DNA of 64,000 nucleotides from Acanthaster planci (GCF_001949145.1 NW_019091567.1:145559-209558), one strand, 5' to 3'; positions 13,601 to 32,255 are shown, counted from the stretch's first letter. The notes: a model not told the origin generated them from the letters alone. A program made the numbers and translations.

Positions 13601-16600
13601 TAGTTCCTCTGCCTTGGGCACAAGCTTGCCCACAGTATTTGTAGCTTGGAGTTGAGTTGGCAATATGTGAAGTAATACTTTGTGTAACATTCCCGGCTTG
13701 GCTCGACTGCTGCTCCAGCAAAAGCCAAGGCCAGTTTATGAGTTTCCATTTATGGCATCTTTCATGCATTACATTTTTTAATCCCCAGATTGCCCGACCG
13801 CCATATATCATTCCCTCGGCCATTCATTCTCATTGATAAAATTCATCACCGCTGAGAACCGGGGTCTACATAAAACATCATTAGAGACGTACACAAAACC
13901 AGGACCCTATCAATAGGCCCTCGAGTGGGGGATTTCTCTGTTGTGAGAGCAAATTATCTTCAATACACTGCGGCAACTAAACATAATTTTAGAAGGAATG
14001 TCACAAAGCCACAAATACATGTAGCTATCCCTAACAGTTCTAATAATATTATAACATTTCTGTATGTGTACATTGTACATGTAGAAGTATTCATTAAGTA
14101 TTCAAGGGACTTGTGCCATCAAACCCCCCAAAAATTAAGAATTTAAAACCTGTTAAAATGTAACAATAAAGAAATAAATTCTACATTTAACAATGTCTTT
14201 TTTTCCCCCATGTATGTCCACATTTCAGACACAGGATCGAAACTGAACCAGGCATTGCTACTTTTGGAGTCTTAAAAGTCTGGATGAAATCTATGCAGAG
14301 GTTTGTACATAGTTGCATGTGAAACGGTCACAGTATTTAGAAAGCCCAAGAATGTTCCGGGAGGAAAATGGCTTCAACACATCAACTGTCCCTTTTGGAT
14401 TTCTTGTTTTCTTTGAGGGACAAGACTTTCTGCCGGTACAGAAAAGACTTTGGGGGGGGGGAACAGTCTTGAAAGGGTGAAGTATTTTGCATCCCTGTAA
14501 ATACTAATTGGACACTCAGTCTAACCAAAAAAATGCATCGACTGCTATCCAGTGGAAAGGAATCTTTGTGGAAAGCATCTTGTGGGGACAAAATGGCATC
14601 AAGTCACAACGTGTCAAGGCACTAGTGCCGTGATAAGATCGAGGCTGTAGGGACCCAAGTGCAGATAGCGTAGCGATAGCATTTTCGGAACCTCTCTGTT
14701 CGTGGCTGCAAGTTTGAATGACCCTTCATGCACGTGTACCTGGGTACTTTTTCAATTAAAAAAGGGAGCAGTCACATGTAAGCGAACATGTATATTTAAA
14801 GCTTTTCCTGTCCAGTAGTATTACGGTGTTCATTGTTCCAAAATAAATATCAAGTCTATCTTTACATTTTCAGTATTATGTACATGTTTGTGAAAAACAA
14901 GAATCGGAATAAGTGTGTGACCGAAAAAAGGGTAGGAAATACATGTACATTTAGCTGAGCGGACAAGTTGGTGTGATGTAGACATTTTTTTATATCTAAA
15001 AATCAAAAGATTTTCCCTTTCAACAAATTTCCTTTTGTACGATTTTGTAAAGTGTTGTGAAACGTCTGTGCTTTGAGGCAAAGAGGAGCGGATGGAGAAA
15101 TAAGTGTGTGCAGGATGTCTGATGTGTGACAGAAGACGGTGGTGTTTAATGCCGAAAACACTGATTTGCCTAGAACTCTAATCTGCTGGCACCAATTAAG
15201 ACAAATGTAGTGTATTCACTAACTTATTGAATTTTTAAACTTTTAAACTCTAAAGCCAGCCGAGTCAAACAAATGAACAGCATTAGCTATGAGTTGCTTG
15301 CTAGTCAATTTGTCAGCCGAGTATTAATGGCAGAAAACATTTTTCAGTTCCATAGAGCCAAGGTTAGTACATGTCCTGTATTTGACTAGGGCACTGCACG
15401 TTACAACACAATTCAGCGTTGCATTTTGTTGAAATCAGTAGGTTTTCTTAGTTGCACCTGACAGTGGCTACATTGTATATGCATTTTTCATTAAAGATTT
15501 TCAGTACGTTGGCACATTTACCATACCTGTATTGTCATGTAACGTTAATTTGACCAGGGATTTATGTCACATGAAAAGTAGGCGGTTTGTCATATCCAAA
15601 GTGTGTGCTTAAGGTATGCACTGTGAATGTTCCTTTCTTATAACAGAGAGACTTTTAGAAGTGAGGACTGAGTTGTAAATTTTTGTAAAGTAGGTTCACA
15701 GACTTTGACGTCTGAACTGTGATGGGGCATTTTATGGCAGCGGCTGTTTCCATTTTAATTGATGTTGGCATCTGATGTCCATTTCCCGAGTGAGGACACT
15801 CTATACCTCTACACCATCTCGCCTGCCCATCTCTAGAAACTTGTGTAAACATGAGGCTTTCAGACTCCGCTAAAAAATGCTGTGAGCCGGTGGATGAATC
15901 CACATCTCATCAGCCAAAATTCCACAGGCTATAGATTTGATCTACACACATGTAATGCATGTATGGGCACCCTGTCAGAGTAAGCTGATCCTCATCGGAA
16001 CCGGAAGCAGTGCTCGCTAGCAGCACATTAAAAAAACTCCTCTGTGCGTTCCACTGATCGCCAGTCACCTTCCTTTTTTTACAGTGATGCGCTGTCATAT
16101 CGATCAAACGTGGAATTGAGAAAATGGCGCAGCAACGTTATACCTACGTCATCTAGGTTGGACTTGCTTGTAAAGTCTTGCCGGGAAAACATTGTCCATT
16201 TCCCTAAAGGTACACCCTATGTTGTGGGACACAGTGGTGGAGGAATCTTTCCCAAAGGTCTTAAGGATTTTAAACATATGCAATAATGTATTTATAGTAC
16301 TTAATAGCTTTTTAGTGTCTAATGCGCTGCGATATATGTATTTATTCAATTGAACTCAAAATAATGTATTCTCATACGTTTTGATGAAACAACAGCGAGG
16401 CATGAAACGCTGATTATGGAATATGGACCCTCTGAGAGTTTTGGGCATGACTTAACGCACACGACAGTGACAAGTGCCAGGGTTATAGGAGGGAAGGGCT
16501 CAATGTAAGAAAAAGGTGACTGGATTTCAAAGGGGTCCATATTTACTCATGACACCAGTAAGGATTCTGTGGAGGTGCAGTGTGACCTGCTCGGATGACT

Positions 16601-16895
16601 TGTTCGAAGACGTGTGTGCACGTGATGGATAACTTGCCCAAATTGTACACGTGACCCCACTGAATGTGCACAATGAATGGCATCTCCTCTCATGACGGGA
16701 ACATACGTCAGAGTGTAGTTGTGACAAGTGTTCCTGCTTACACTGGGGTAAAGTTGTTCAAAAGGCCTCTTAAGGTTGATGTAGTGGAGAGCGGTCAACA
16801 CGAACATGTATGTACACACTTTAACCCTAACAGTCCCAAATCCTCCAATTTCAATACGATTTTACATACAATCTTGGGGCTTCGGGTTAATGCAC

Positions 16896-16927
16896 CAACT
16901 TAAATGTACGTATGTACATTTAAGTTG
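16896..16927. repeat. Perfect 14-bp inverted repeat with 4-base loop
   Basis: CAACTTAAATGTAC (16896-16909), GTAT, then GTACATTTAAGTTG (16914-16927) form perfectly complementary arms. No coding sequence is near. It may be the remains of a palindromic element or simply part of the general TACATGTA enrichment. Confidence 0.8.
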
Positions 16928-19900
16928 TATGTATTGTATTTGTGGTTGACCCCACAGCGGTTGTAAGGGAAGTGAGAAATTTCTATTCAGTTTTAAAATG
17001 TAGAAATGGGACAGTGGAAAGTGTGGCAAGTGATACATTTAAAATTACAGTACAACAAGAGGTCCTTCAGGCCACGTTGTAAGAGAAACCTTGTATGATC
17101 AGGAATAAAAATGACGACGAAAGACTGGGACTTGAAAATGTCCTTGATACGAGCAGAATGTTGTAGTAACGATGCTGTCATTACCAAGGTTTGACTGCAT
17201 CAGAAACATGAAAGGAGCTTGCCTACAATGACACCAATTTACATGGATGTAATTGTAACAAGGACATTTGGTTTATTTTTGTACATGTTTCACCTGTACA
17301 TACATTTATGTAGTTTCAGGATCTGCCGCATGTACATTTGTAGTATTAGGTATTGTGTATTTTTGGCTCGGGATTTCAGGCTTGCATTTTTATATTCAAC
17401 TTAATGTAATTTTGGTTCTGCATTTTAAAGTGTACTTTTTAATATTTATTTTTCACCTTTAGCTGAGTTAAGTTTACATGTATAATTTCATAATGAACTG
17501 CTCTAAATTTGCTGGGAAGTTCTTTTGTATCTATGTTTTTAACTACAGTGTAGCAGGATTCTTGATGAATTAATTTTGTCTTCTGAAAAAAAGCATACAC
17601 ACTTATGAGGTAGCGGAAACATTTTGCTTTTTTTCAGAACACTGGAGATTGTCATCTGGAAATGTTTTAATGGGTAATCCGGTTGCCATGGTTTTTGATC
17701 AGTGCATGACTCGGCACCGTTCTAGATTGGCAGTTTTTGGGAGGATTGGGGAGTGGGAACATTGTCAAGGGGTAAAGTATGGTAAAAGTCACATCCTTTT
17801 GAAGTGCATACTCTGCAGGACAAACTGTAAATACGACTGTGCATGGCTCTTTTGAAACAAGTATTCACCCACATGTAGAGAACGATGGTTGTGTATAAAT
17901 GTAACCAAACTGCTTGAGAACCGTTTGGAAAGCAATGAGCAAGTCCTGTCTGATATTTTGTTCTAAAACAAACCTTGAATGTACTCTAAAGTAACTCTTA
18001 TTCCTTGTTCTGCACCAACAACTTCCTGCAGATAAGGTTGTTACAAGATTGGGCCACGTTCAACATTTATACCGGTACATGTACATGTACAGAATTCAAT
18101 TAAGTAAAACCTACACATTTCTCCTACTTGTTAAGATGTCATTTAACATGCAACGTTAAAGTAATTGCTTGCTATAAATTTCTTAATATGCAAATTTTGG
18201 AATTCAAAGCTGTACTTCTATGTATTCATCATTTTAAACTTGTGCTTAATTTGCTACACTAAGGGTTCTTAGAAGGCACATCCTTTGGGCTGGATATCTC
18301 CACTTTCTATGTTGAGTTTGGATATTCAGTTTTTAGTTCTGTGACAGACGGGCAGGAATAATGGAAAATCTGCGACAAAAATCTAACTTCTGTATTTATA
18401 TCTTTGTTGCAATTTGGATATTGTTCTGTTTATCAAGTGTGTCTGAAATTTCTGAGCGTTGAGCAGAAAAGTTAATGTGCTCTTTCAAATAAAATGGACA
18501 GTGCCATCTCAAGTAGAAGGAGTAAATTATATTTGCCAAAATGGGATACTTACTGTTCTGCACTAACTATCAGGAAGGTATGCAGAAACTGTAATATTAT
18601 CAAATGTAAAAGCCTTTCTTTCCGCAGTCTTTTTGTTTGGGTTTCCAAGAATTCAGTACACTCAAAATTAGTTTCTTCTCAATATTCAAAGATTTTTTTT
18701 CTTTTTTTTTTGCAATTAAAATGTAGCACAAAATGTAATGATAAATTCTGTTTCTCCTCACTTTTTGGCAATGACTGCAGGTTGAATAAACAGAAAAAAG
18801 CTGTGCAAAGTCCACCAACTGTCTCATGAACTGCTGTGTTGACCTGACCTTGCCTCAACTCTGAATTTTCATGAATATCGCTGTGATGAATACTTTTCCC
18901 TGCTCGCAATACTTTCTGACTGACTCATCTTTTATTAATGCCTTTTTCGATCACTCACAATTCACTTGAGACGCAGAAAGGAATTATTCAAGATGCGTAT
19001 GGAATGAAGGAAGGGGGAAACTTAGTACATGTATATAACCAAGTAGGAAAAAAATTGTTTATGAAATTGGAAACTGGTCAATTACAAAACGGTATTTGAA
19101 ATTGTACGTGGTAGGATACCATAGCTAAAGCACACCAAGTCAGAATGTTATACAGCTTGCTCCATGAATGTTACATTTTTGCAGATTGTAACTGCCTTTC
19201 AACTGTGCTCCAATACTGAAAGCACGTTTGCAGACTCTTGCATTGATGTGACAATTGATCAATTTCATTTTGCTGAAGAGTGGTGACGGAAACTGCCTTT
19301 GATTGCCAACGCATCAACTGTTTCAGAAGTGCAAGGTTCCACACTTTGCACTTTCTTTAATGCTATGACCAAGAACATCTCCCAACAGTCCTAACTAATT
19401 ATTACAACATGGGTAAATACGGAGTACATGTACTGTCAGGAACCAACAGAATTAGGACATGCATCCCAACTGGTTCACCATCCATCCCCCTTCAAAAGTC
19501 TTGGGATTTGTCAAAGACTCTTATCGTAATCTCCCTTTAGGAGTCAGGGTACAAGTCACGCTTGAAGCTTAATTTCCTGGCGTCTTTGTTACACACACTA
19601 AGCCCTCCGGCCAGCTGTGCCAAGAGAACAAGACCTAGCCTACGACTTGAGAGCAGCACAATCACCCCCCCCCCGTGATATTTATTTCCCAGGAGAAACT
19701 GATGGTGCCCATCCTTCCGGAAAGGTGAGAAAGCAAATTAGTTATTTAGGACGGTCATTGGGCCCGAATCGGGCTTTCCAGCGTCGCTAGCTCGAGGGAT
19801 GAGCGATAGACAAGTCAGGAGATTTTTAACTTCAGGGATGAAGCTAGGATGACTAAAAAGAAAAATAGAATGGCAAAGCCGCCATGGCTCGCTGCTTGTT

Positions 19901-20490
19901 AAGAATTTGAGATGGATAGGATGGATATCCACTGAGAGACATCCAAGTTATACAAATATGGTTACTAAAGTAAAAAAGAAAATACTAACCAAGCTTCATC
20001 AATATGTTTAACAAGATTGGTTGACATACGACTGCAATACAGATGTACAAGATGTTTTATCGACCTTGGCAGTAAAATTCATTGTACTCTAAGAGAAAAT
20101 AACCTAGTTAGTGCTGTGTGCAGACTGGTGTTGAAAGGCGCTTGTCGTTTAAAAGTAAATCAACAAAGACCACCAACAAGGGAGATACAGGAACAAAGGC
20201 TCCACAGTTCTTGACAGGAGAGAGGAATGCCTAAAGAATGTGGGTCCAGTACAGTCAGACTAGACCTGGATGATGAGCAGTGCATTTGTGAGTTTGATGG
20301 ATGGTGCATAATTAAAATTCCGCTGAAGTACAGTTTTGCACTTTGTATCCAACCCCATCATCCTATCCTCTACAATTCTACCCCCATCATCCATATCGCA
20401 TCATTCCATATCTATATGTACCATGTCTACTTTGACTCCACCCTTAATCCCATCTATCTCCAATCCCACATCCACCTTATCTTTCCAGCC

Positions 20491-20606
20491 ATCTCCTACT
20501 CTGCCCCCTCCCCATCATCCTATCCATTTCCTACTCTGCCCCCTCCCCATCATCCTATCCATCTCCTACTCCACCCCTGCCCATCATTCCCTTCACTTCT
20601 TACTCT
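20491..20606. repeat. C-rich minisatellite, 35-bp unit, about 3.3 copies
   Basis: A 35-bp unit beginning ATCTCCTACTCTGCCCCC is repeated at 20491 and 20526 almost without change, then more loosely at 20561 and 20596. It sits in a longer CCATC/CCTATCC-rich tract (about 20340-20750) that is strongly pyrimidine-biased on the plus strand. Both long open frames across it are artefacts of this bias. Confidence 0.8.
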
Positions 20607-22242
20607 GGCTGTCTCATCATCCCACTAATCCAGCCCAACCATTACACCAACCTTATCCAGCATTTCATCCACTTTCTACAAACGTGTACCTTGTCCCCAT
20701 GATCCTCCTCCTACAGGTACCCCTCCCCCAACAAACATCCTAATCTATCACTTGGAGTCCCCTCCCATCCCTTAAATTTTCCCCACATACTGTACATGTA
20801 CATTTGTATGTGTCTAAACACTGTCAATACATACACACATGTACATTACAGGAGTGCTTAGTACATACGTGTAGGTACTGTATGTACTACAGGGTAAGTG
20901 CACAATACAACTCAAAATGTTAACATTCAACTTTTATAATTTTTTCATTAAATTCATAAGTTTCTAAGCATTAATGCCATATGAGACTATTTAAATACTG
21001 ATGGAATTCCAAGAGGAAGCAAGCAAGCACCGAATGGCACCTTTTAACACCTATGGACCTGCAAAGAAAAACTTTTACATTTGAGGACGGCCGGATGGAC
21101 AGAAGATGGAAATCGGTATTACGTAGGCTTGCACTTGCTTCACAGTGGGCCAAAAATGGGGGAATGTTGCTGAATACTGGTTGTTAATTTTACTTCTTGA
21201 TATTTGGAAAGGGATAGTCTCCTTATGGTTGTTTTTTAAAGGGCAAAACCTTATTTATAAATCAGTTCAATTTCATTTAAATGATTCACTATTTCTTTTT
21301 AATTTAAAGAAAAGTTTTTAAAAATACATGACAGTTCAATTTCTTTAAAGTGATTCTTACACTGTGCAGAATTTGAAAGATGGAATTGGAAGAGATCATG
21401 AAAAGTTACAAATATTCTGTGCAGGGAATGGTGGTTTTGCCACTGGGTGACAATGCTGAGTGATTCTACAGAATTGGACCCACGGGTGCTGTTGGCGTGG
21501 CGCACTCAACTAGGCTTGGAATAATACATGACTAACAAGCACACGGTACTTTGTGTCCACGAGGCTAGAGTGCAGTTCCTTTTATTTATGACCCTTGATG
21601 AACCTGTGCCGGTGGAAACTCGTGCCAATGCGAGGATGGGTCAAATGACTTGTCGAGCTACGCGGGAGGCCGGGTGTCAACTGTCAGCGCTAGCTGTCAG
21701 AAGCTCGCTCTGGTCCTGCTCTCTTCCGTCATTCCATCCCTCCCCTAATCTGGCCCCAATCGTCTCCTGCCGCGTCGTTAATGACTTGTGGCTGGAGTTA
21801 ATATTTAATGGCCTGGACGGGCTGAGACCAGATGAGCTTGACGGCGTGGGTGACAAATTCTCTTGGATTACAGAGGGAAGAGGCAGGCATCTGCTCTGAG
21901 CTGGCAGCTTGTGCAGTGAAAACCCATTATATTCTATTTTAGCCCAGGTGTGACAAATGCGGGTGTTATCCAGGAAGCTGTTTATAGGTGGGGGAGGAAC
22001 GTGGTTCTAGTTGAGAAAAAGTTCACCTTCAGACTGTGGAGATAATTTGTTATTCTGCAGACTCGTCATTCAGCCATTCATGAGCTCTTGCGTTTACACT
22101 GATATGGGGGTTGTTCAGAATCACCGGCACAGTGTATGCCGTTGAGGACCCCTTTTTTTTACTTTTTGGCTGTGCTTCGATAGACGTTTCAATTAGGATG
22201 CTCTTGTTGACCTCAGGACGGATTGATTATAAACTTTTCTCT

Positions 22243-22316
22243 GAGGTGGGTTAGCTCGCTTGGTGAAGCACTTGGTACATCTTTCAGAGGTACCAGGTTC
22301 AAATCCCTGTTCATTC
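22243..22316 (+). repeat. tRNA-like sequence, probably SINE head
   Basis: The stretch carries a box A-like GGTTAGCTCGCTTGG and a box B-like GGTTCAAATCC at tRNA-like spacing. The acceptor and T stems do not pair well enough for a functional tRNA. It most likely is the 5' part of an old tRNA-derived SINE. Confidence 0.35.
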
Positions 22317-23285
22317 CAACTCCAAATTTCTTACAGCTTTTAGGCAGAAAGCTTATGAATGGAAAATCCAAATATAAAAATTACTATAAGGACCATAAAC
22401 CTCCTGAGCCTATGAATAATGGATGCATCTCCAGATGCATCTTTCCACAGTGCCTCAAGGTGTTCAATCTCCGTGACTAACTATTCAAGGAATTTCATAT
22501 CAGGCGCTGGCAACTACTGCACAACACGTAGAGAATTCGGGCCAAGCTACAACAACTTTGTATTTGCTTATGACAAGTTACAAAAAAGAGTGACCATTTG
22601 TGAAGACAGGAAATTTGCATGACTGCTTAAAAAAAACCATCATGTACGATTTGAGCTTTAATGAAGAGTTTGAAATTGACAAACATGTGACTGACAGTGA
22701 GACGCCCCTGAAAAATGACTTTTCAAATCAAAACATGAACCTATGTGTTCGTACAAAAGATAAAACACTAGTGTACAGTAGGGTAAAATTAAAACAATAT
22801 AACACGGAGGTCAAATGCTTCAATTCCTGAAATGGAAAATTTTGCAGAAATTATGCACCGGTAAATGCTAAAACCCGCCGACTTCCAAAGGGTTTATGGC
22901 AATTTGTTTAATCCACACCCGTGGATATCAACGCTTTGCCCGCAGGTATAGACACAAATAGCCTCATGACTGCATTGTGGATCAGTCAGATTGCAGGTGT
23001 TACACCCACTTGATGTCCAGGCTGTTCTAGACAATTTGAGATCACATGTTTGTACCAGGACTGGCTTGCTTTCATATCATAGGGGGAAACAGAGTCGGGG
23101 GGGGGGAGGAGGCGGGGGGTGTTGAGAAAAAGATCTGTGATGTTTTTAATGAATAAACACGATGTCATCCAAGACCGACCCAAAAAAGTTGTCTTAGTGT
23201 GAAATGCAATGCTTCGAACAGAAAAATCACAAATGGAATCATTTAATATTAAATGCAACCATACCTTCTTTTCACTTGGATGTTC

Positions 23286-28331
<5,046 letters not shown>

Positions 28332-31300
28332 GTTTGACAGCACAATCTGGAACTAAACTGAACCTGGAATAACAAAGGCCATCATAAAAAAATGTTCTTT
28401 TTAAAATTGACAATAGTTTAGCCTTGAACTAAGGAATGGTAGGCTTAATCCCTAAAATGCAAGGTCGACGATTCTCTGGCACTTGGCTGGAATTTTATAG
28501 TTGAGTGCAAAACGATTAAGAGCTGATCATAAATTCATACATAAATGCCTACCCAGAATGACTTTCTCACAATCGGATGTCCAATATGTTAAGAACTAAG
28601 TTTGCATCCTTCCTCCATGGTTAGAGACAAGTTTAGGCAATTTGGACTAGGGGATTGTATACTAGTACTAGGGCACCCCCCCCCAGTTGTTTATTTTATC
28701 TTGCAAAACTGGTAGGTCCCCCTACAATTAAAAACAAAGGCTACACTCTCTTAATTGCGCTGACCCTAGCCCAGGTGGACTCCCTGACCGTACTAAGCTA
28801 CGTTATGGTTACGGAGGTATGGTCCAACCTGGGCAAGCACTGACCCTATTTCTTGGTAAATTTTCTTTGTAAATGGTTCTTAATGAAAAAACTGGTGTTC
28901 ATTGGCCATTAGCACCCTGTTCCTGTAATAAGGAGACAGAGTCTACCTTTTCGAAACAACTTACTTAAATAAGTTGGCGGTGATGTCCTCTTTCACATCA
29001 AGAAAGAAAAGAGGGAAGGGCTTTGGTTTTTGAGGGAAATTATAGGATAAAACGGCAGCGTAAATGACGCGACGAAGAGCAGTGAACGAAGACAAATCCG
29101 CACATGTAGTCTGGTTACTTGACCTGGATGACGTTTCTTTTAAGAAATTCAGTACATCCACAATGGGTGGGTCGGGTAACCAGACGTGAAAGAAAACGGC
29201 CTGATACGGTGATACGATCATCTTTCGGCAAACCGCGGGTAAAAAAATGTGGTTTTCTTGCAAATTAAATTTTGTCAAAATTTACCTAAACTAAAGTTAC
29301 TAGGAGTAACGAATAGATCCTAATTAAAAGGCTGAATGTTTAGTTTGAAAAAATGGACCTCATTTTCATTATTAACAGGGTGTCAAAGGTTTAATGAACA
29401 CCCGTAAACCATAGAGCAAGGAACTCGTGCATAAACTAGCCGTTCACAAGATCTCGCAAAACACTAGGCCTACCAATGAGTGGTGAAAACAATCCTCAAG
29501 TTTGATCAGAAAAGTGGCAAAACGTATAGTATCATCCTTACCAGCGAGTAGCACGTTACAAGTTCGAGGTCGTAAAGTGTTGTGTGGACCATTGATAATT
29601 TTCGCTGGTTAGGCCTGCCGGGTGATGGCTCATATTTACATACCCAACGGATACCAGGCAATAGTCGACTCACTCCCTTCTAACTTTTAGAACTTTAAAT
29701 AAGATTTGCAGATTTGTTCATGATACGCAACGCTGTTCGCAATTTATAATTTTAACATTCATTAGCGTGAATCTGTGCAAGCGTGTCCGGGGCAAGTTGC
29801 CCCGCTGAATACACCACTGAAACTTTCCTCATCCTGACAGTCAAATTTCCTTATGGCCCTTCCGATTTCCTTGTTGCTTTTGAACTAGCCCCCCCCATGA
29901 GGAATGTAGACCCTACTGCTTTCCTTGTTTAGAGGGTAAGCAGGGGTCTGAATAGCGTGTATAAAGCTCTTTGTACATTTTCTCCTTTTTTCCATTCTAA
30001 TGATGCATTATGGTTGTTTGAAAGTCCAACAAAAACGTCAACTTAATTCGCCTTTTTTCCTCGCTACAAAAAAGTGTGGGTGTGTCTGGGGGATGACCCG
30101 GTATCCCATACCACCTGATTACAAAGGAAGATATACCACCATTTCCCGGGACTTATACGTCCTATAGTTTAATTGCATATTTTTACTTCTTCTTTAATGC
30201 ATCATTACAGGAAATTAAAATTGCATGTTATGAATCTCTATAATTAGCCAGATACAATATGCAAACAATGCCCATATTATTGAGACGGGAGAATATTAAA
30301 GAACATTTAATATACGACAGAATGACTGACTCTGTTTCATCTCACAGACAACGTGCAAAGGACTAAACAGCATGTCTGCCTGAATTTACAAACTAAACAA
30401 TAGTGCACCTTTCAGAAGTGTAACAGGTTCGCCGAATTAACATTGAAGATTCTAGACGCAAAAACGGCTGGGGGATTCGTCCATGTAGCACCATTTGAAA
30501 CGGATATGAACTTGATTTTAAACAAACACAATGACAGGACGACACAACAGTTTAAATTTAGCAGTCTGGGAGCATTCTATTGAATGACAAGAATATAATA
30601 TAAAAAAAGATGCTCTGGAATATGTGATTGCCGAGCTTTCGGTAACTGAACACCGTGACCTTCTTCAGGGCAAGCAGATTCAGTTCACAAGGTACGTGAG
30701 TACCTTCTTCAGGGCATGCAGCCCGATTCAGTTCAGTTCATTCCTTTTCAATTCAATGACGTCGCTTTGACGCTAAAAATATCAAGTCAATGTCACAATC
30801 ACTGATCTCTATAATAAAATGCCACAACCGCTGTCTTTCCACGTTGGCCGGTTGGAAAACTCAATGACAGGCAGACCCAAGAGTTAGACCAAATGCGGCC
30901 GAGAGAGGGCAGGGTTCTCAAAAGCCTGACGAAAGCCGCTGGTGCTTGACACAGCTGAAATTAGTGACCAGCTGCCTAGTACTATGGCTCCGATATTTAC
31001 CGTTATTCACGTTCTCAATAAAATTCCAATTGTGCAATTTCTTAACGAGCCATTAATTTTTAATATCCGTTGCAAACGGGTGGTACCCTGAATTCAAGAT
31101 GCGATAATCATCGTCATGGGAACCATTAGTCTTCACGCTTAATGGAAATTCTGCAAAATCTTTCTAAGCACTGTAATCCAGACCGCTCTTTTACGCACAT
31201 GACTGAGAAATGGCATTGGGGACCACTTGGTATCTATCATCCACTGCGGAGCTTTGCAAAAGCATTAATAATGTGGAAGCAGCAACTGCAGCCAATTCAA

Positions 31301-31523
31301 AGTACGCCCAATTTCACTCTTTTTATAATAAGTTGCAGCAACCAGCACGAGAACTGGAGACCTCATCGTTTTTCGTCCAGCAGTCGAAAGTGACCGAAAC
31401 AGACATTTCAGCTTCGATTCGGTGCACTGTGTTTCCTTTTATTTCCAACATTAAAAAAACATTCCAGATATCGTCGATTCAAAAGTCCCGGAGGGCACAC
31501 TCATCGTGTGATCTGAAAAAAAA
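28332..31523. other. Intergenic stretch between SULT and the lectin array
   Basis: The stretch holds the 5' flank of the sulfotransferase and the upstream region of the first CTLD-PAN gene. A 105-codon minus-strand frame at 28961-29278 has a faint likeness to a recombinase core-binding segment (DVLNFLKETSS), but I cannot support a gene. A repeat-like segment at 30601-30745 is listed separately. No other feature is seen. Confidence 0.4.
30601..30745. repeat. Possible retroelement 3' tail with internal duplication
   Basis: The segment contains CCGAGCTTTCGGTAACTGAA followed by two copies of a CCTTCTTCAGGGC-AAG/TG-CAG...GATTCAGTTCA unit (30658-30687 and 30701-30735). The wording resembles 3' ends of retroelements in invertebrate genomes, but no reverse-transcriptase frame is adjacent, so at most a truncated tail is present. 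Confidence 0.3.
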
Positions 31524-32255
31524 ATGCTAAAGCTTGGAGCCGTACCACTTGTCATCCTTACAAGCGTGAGTGTTGTCCTGGTCGCTGTGGCTGGCTGTTC
31601 GCTCGATTGGTACGACTGGCGTGACTCGTGCTACATTGCGCTTAAGGAGAAGCTTACTTGGTTCGATGCTATGACTGTTTGTCAGCGTCAGGGTGGCGGT
31701 CTCATTGTGCCCAATTCACGAGAGGAACACGAATTCATCATGAACCTACGAGACCAAGTGTTTAATGAGTTTAGTGGAAGACCACTTTGGATTGGCTGTA
31801 ATTATATCGATGGGGATGTACGGTGCATTAGAGGACAACTTAGAAAAAACGTTTCCATTAACTCTAGGAAAGACGGTACAATCGATGAGCAAGCACGTAT
31901 TCATGGACGATTCTGCATTTCCAAAGGTGGTAAGGAAATCGGGAAGCTTTTTTATGATGAATGCAATAAACCTAAGTTCGTAATGTGCGAAATGCCTCGC
32001 CTTGTACCGACTTACTGCGCACCACTCGGACCAGACGGTCGCGTGGCACAGCGGTGTCTACTCGGTTATGATATCAAGAACCTGACGGTGAAGGGAGTCA
32101 GCGAGTGTGGTCAGGCCTGCTGGGCCGAGCCACAATGCCGCTCCTTCAATCTCTGGCAGGGAGGTCTGGCCAAGACCTGCCAACTCAACAATACGACGCA
32201 CGACGGGATAAGCTCCAATGGCTTTACCGGAGAATGTATCTTCTTCGAACTGTAG
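31524..32255 (+). CDS. Secreted CTLD-PAN protein, type A, copy 1
   Basis: A single-exon frame of 243 aa. A signal peptide ends near residue 24 (VVLVAVAG). The C-type-lectin-like domain covers about 25-155, of the long form with an extra N-terminal cysteine (CSLDWYDWRDSCYIALKEK). It shows the WFDA-x-x-x-CQ core, the PNSREEHEFI stretch, PLWIGC and the closing VMCEM. A PAN/apple-like domain follows (about 160-243: YC, RC, SECGQAC, EPQCRSFNLW, KTCQLN, ECIFFEL). The EPN/QPD and WND motifs of calcium-dependent sugar binding are absent, so ligand binding would be calcium-independent or protein-directed. This copy diverges most in the second half of the CTLD (residues 93-135). It is likely secreted; a role in immunity or egg/coelomic fluid is a guess from lectin families. 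No intron is seen. Confidence 0.88.
   Translation: MLKLGAVPLVILTSVSVVLVAVAGCSLDWYDWRDSCYIALKEKLTWFDAMTVCQRQGGGLIVPNSREEHEFIMNLRDQVFNEFSGRPLWIGCNYIDGDVRCIRGQLRKNVSINSRKDGTIDEQARIHGRFCISKGGKEIGKLFYDECNKPKFVMCEMPRLVPTYCAPLGPDGRVAQRCLLGYDIKNLTVKGVSECGQACWAEPQCRSFNLWQGGLAKTCQLNNTTHDGISSNGFTGECIFFEL

Larger units (their letters stand above)
10607..23285. other. Long intergenic stretch, no gene recognised
   Basis: The stretch follows the LRR gene and precedes the minus-strand sulfotransferase 3' end. The first part should hold the LRR gene's 3' UTR. I see no convincing exon. It contains G and C homopolymers (11425-11443, 12777-12786, 14452-14461, 19664-19673, 23097-23106), TACATGTA palindromes, a C-rich minisatellite, a perfect palindrome and a tRNA-like SINE fragment (separate entries). 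The open frames of 130 codons near 20.2-20.7 kb come from low-complexity CCATC repeats. Confidence 0.5.

Noticed and set aside
20227-20743. Two overlapping open frames of about 130 codons
   Set aside because: They are products of the C-rich minisatellite and CCATC low-complexity tract, without start context or splice sites.
28961-29278. Tyrosine-recombinase fragment on the minus strand
   Set aside because: The likeness is limited to a few residues and no catalytic motif follows; not enough to call an element.
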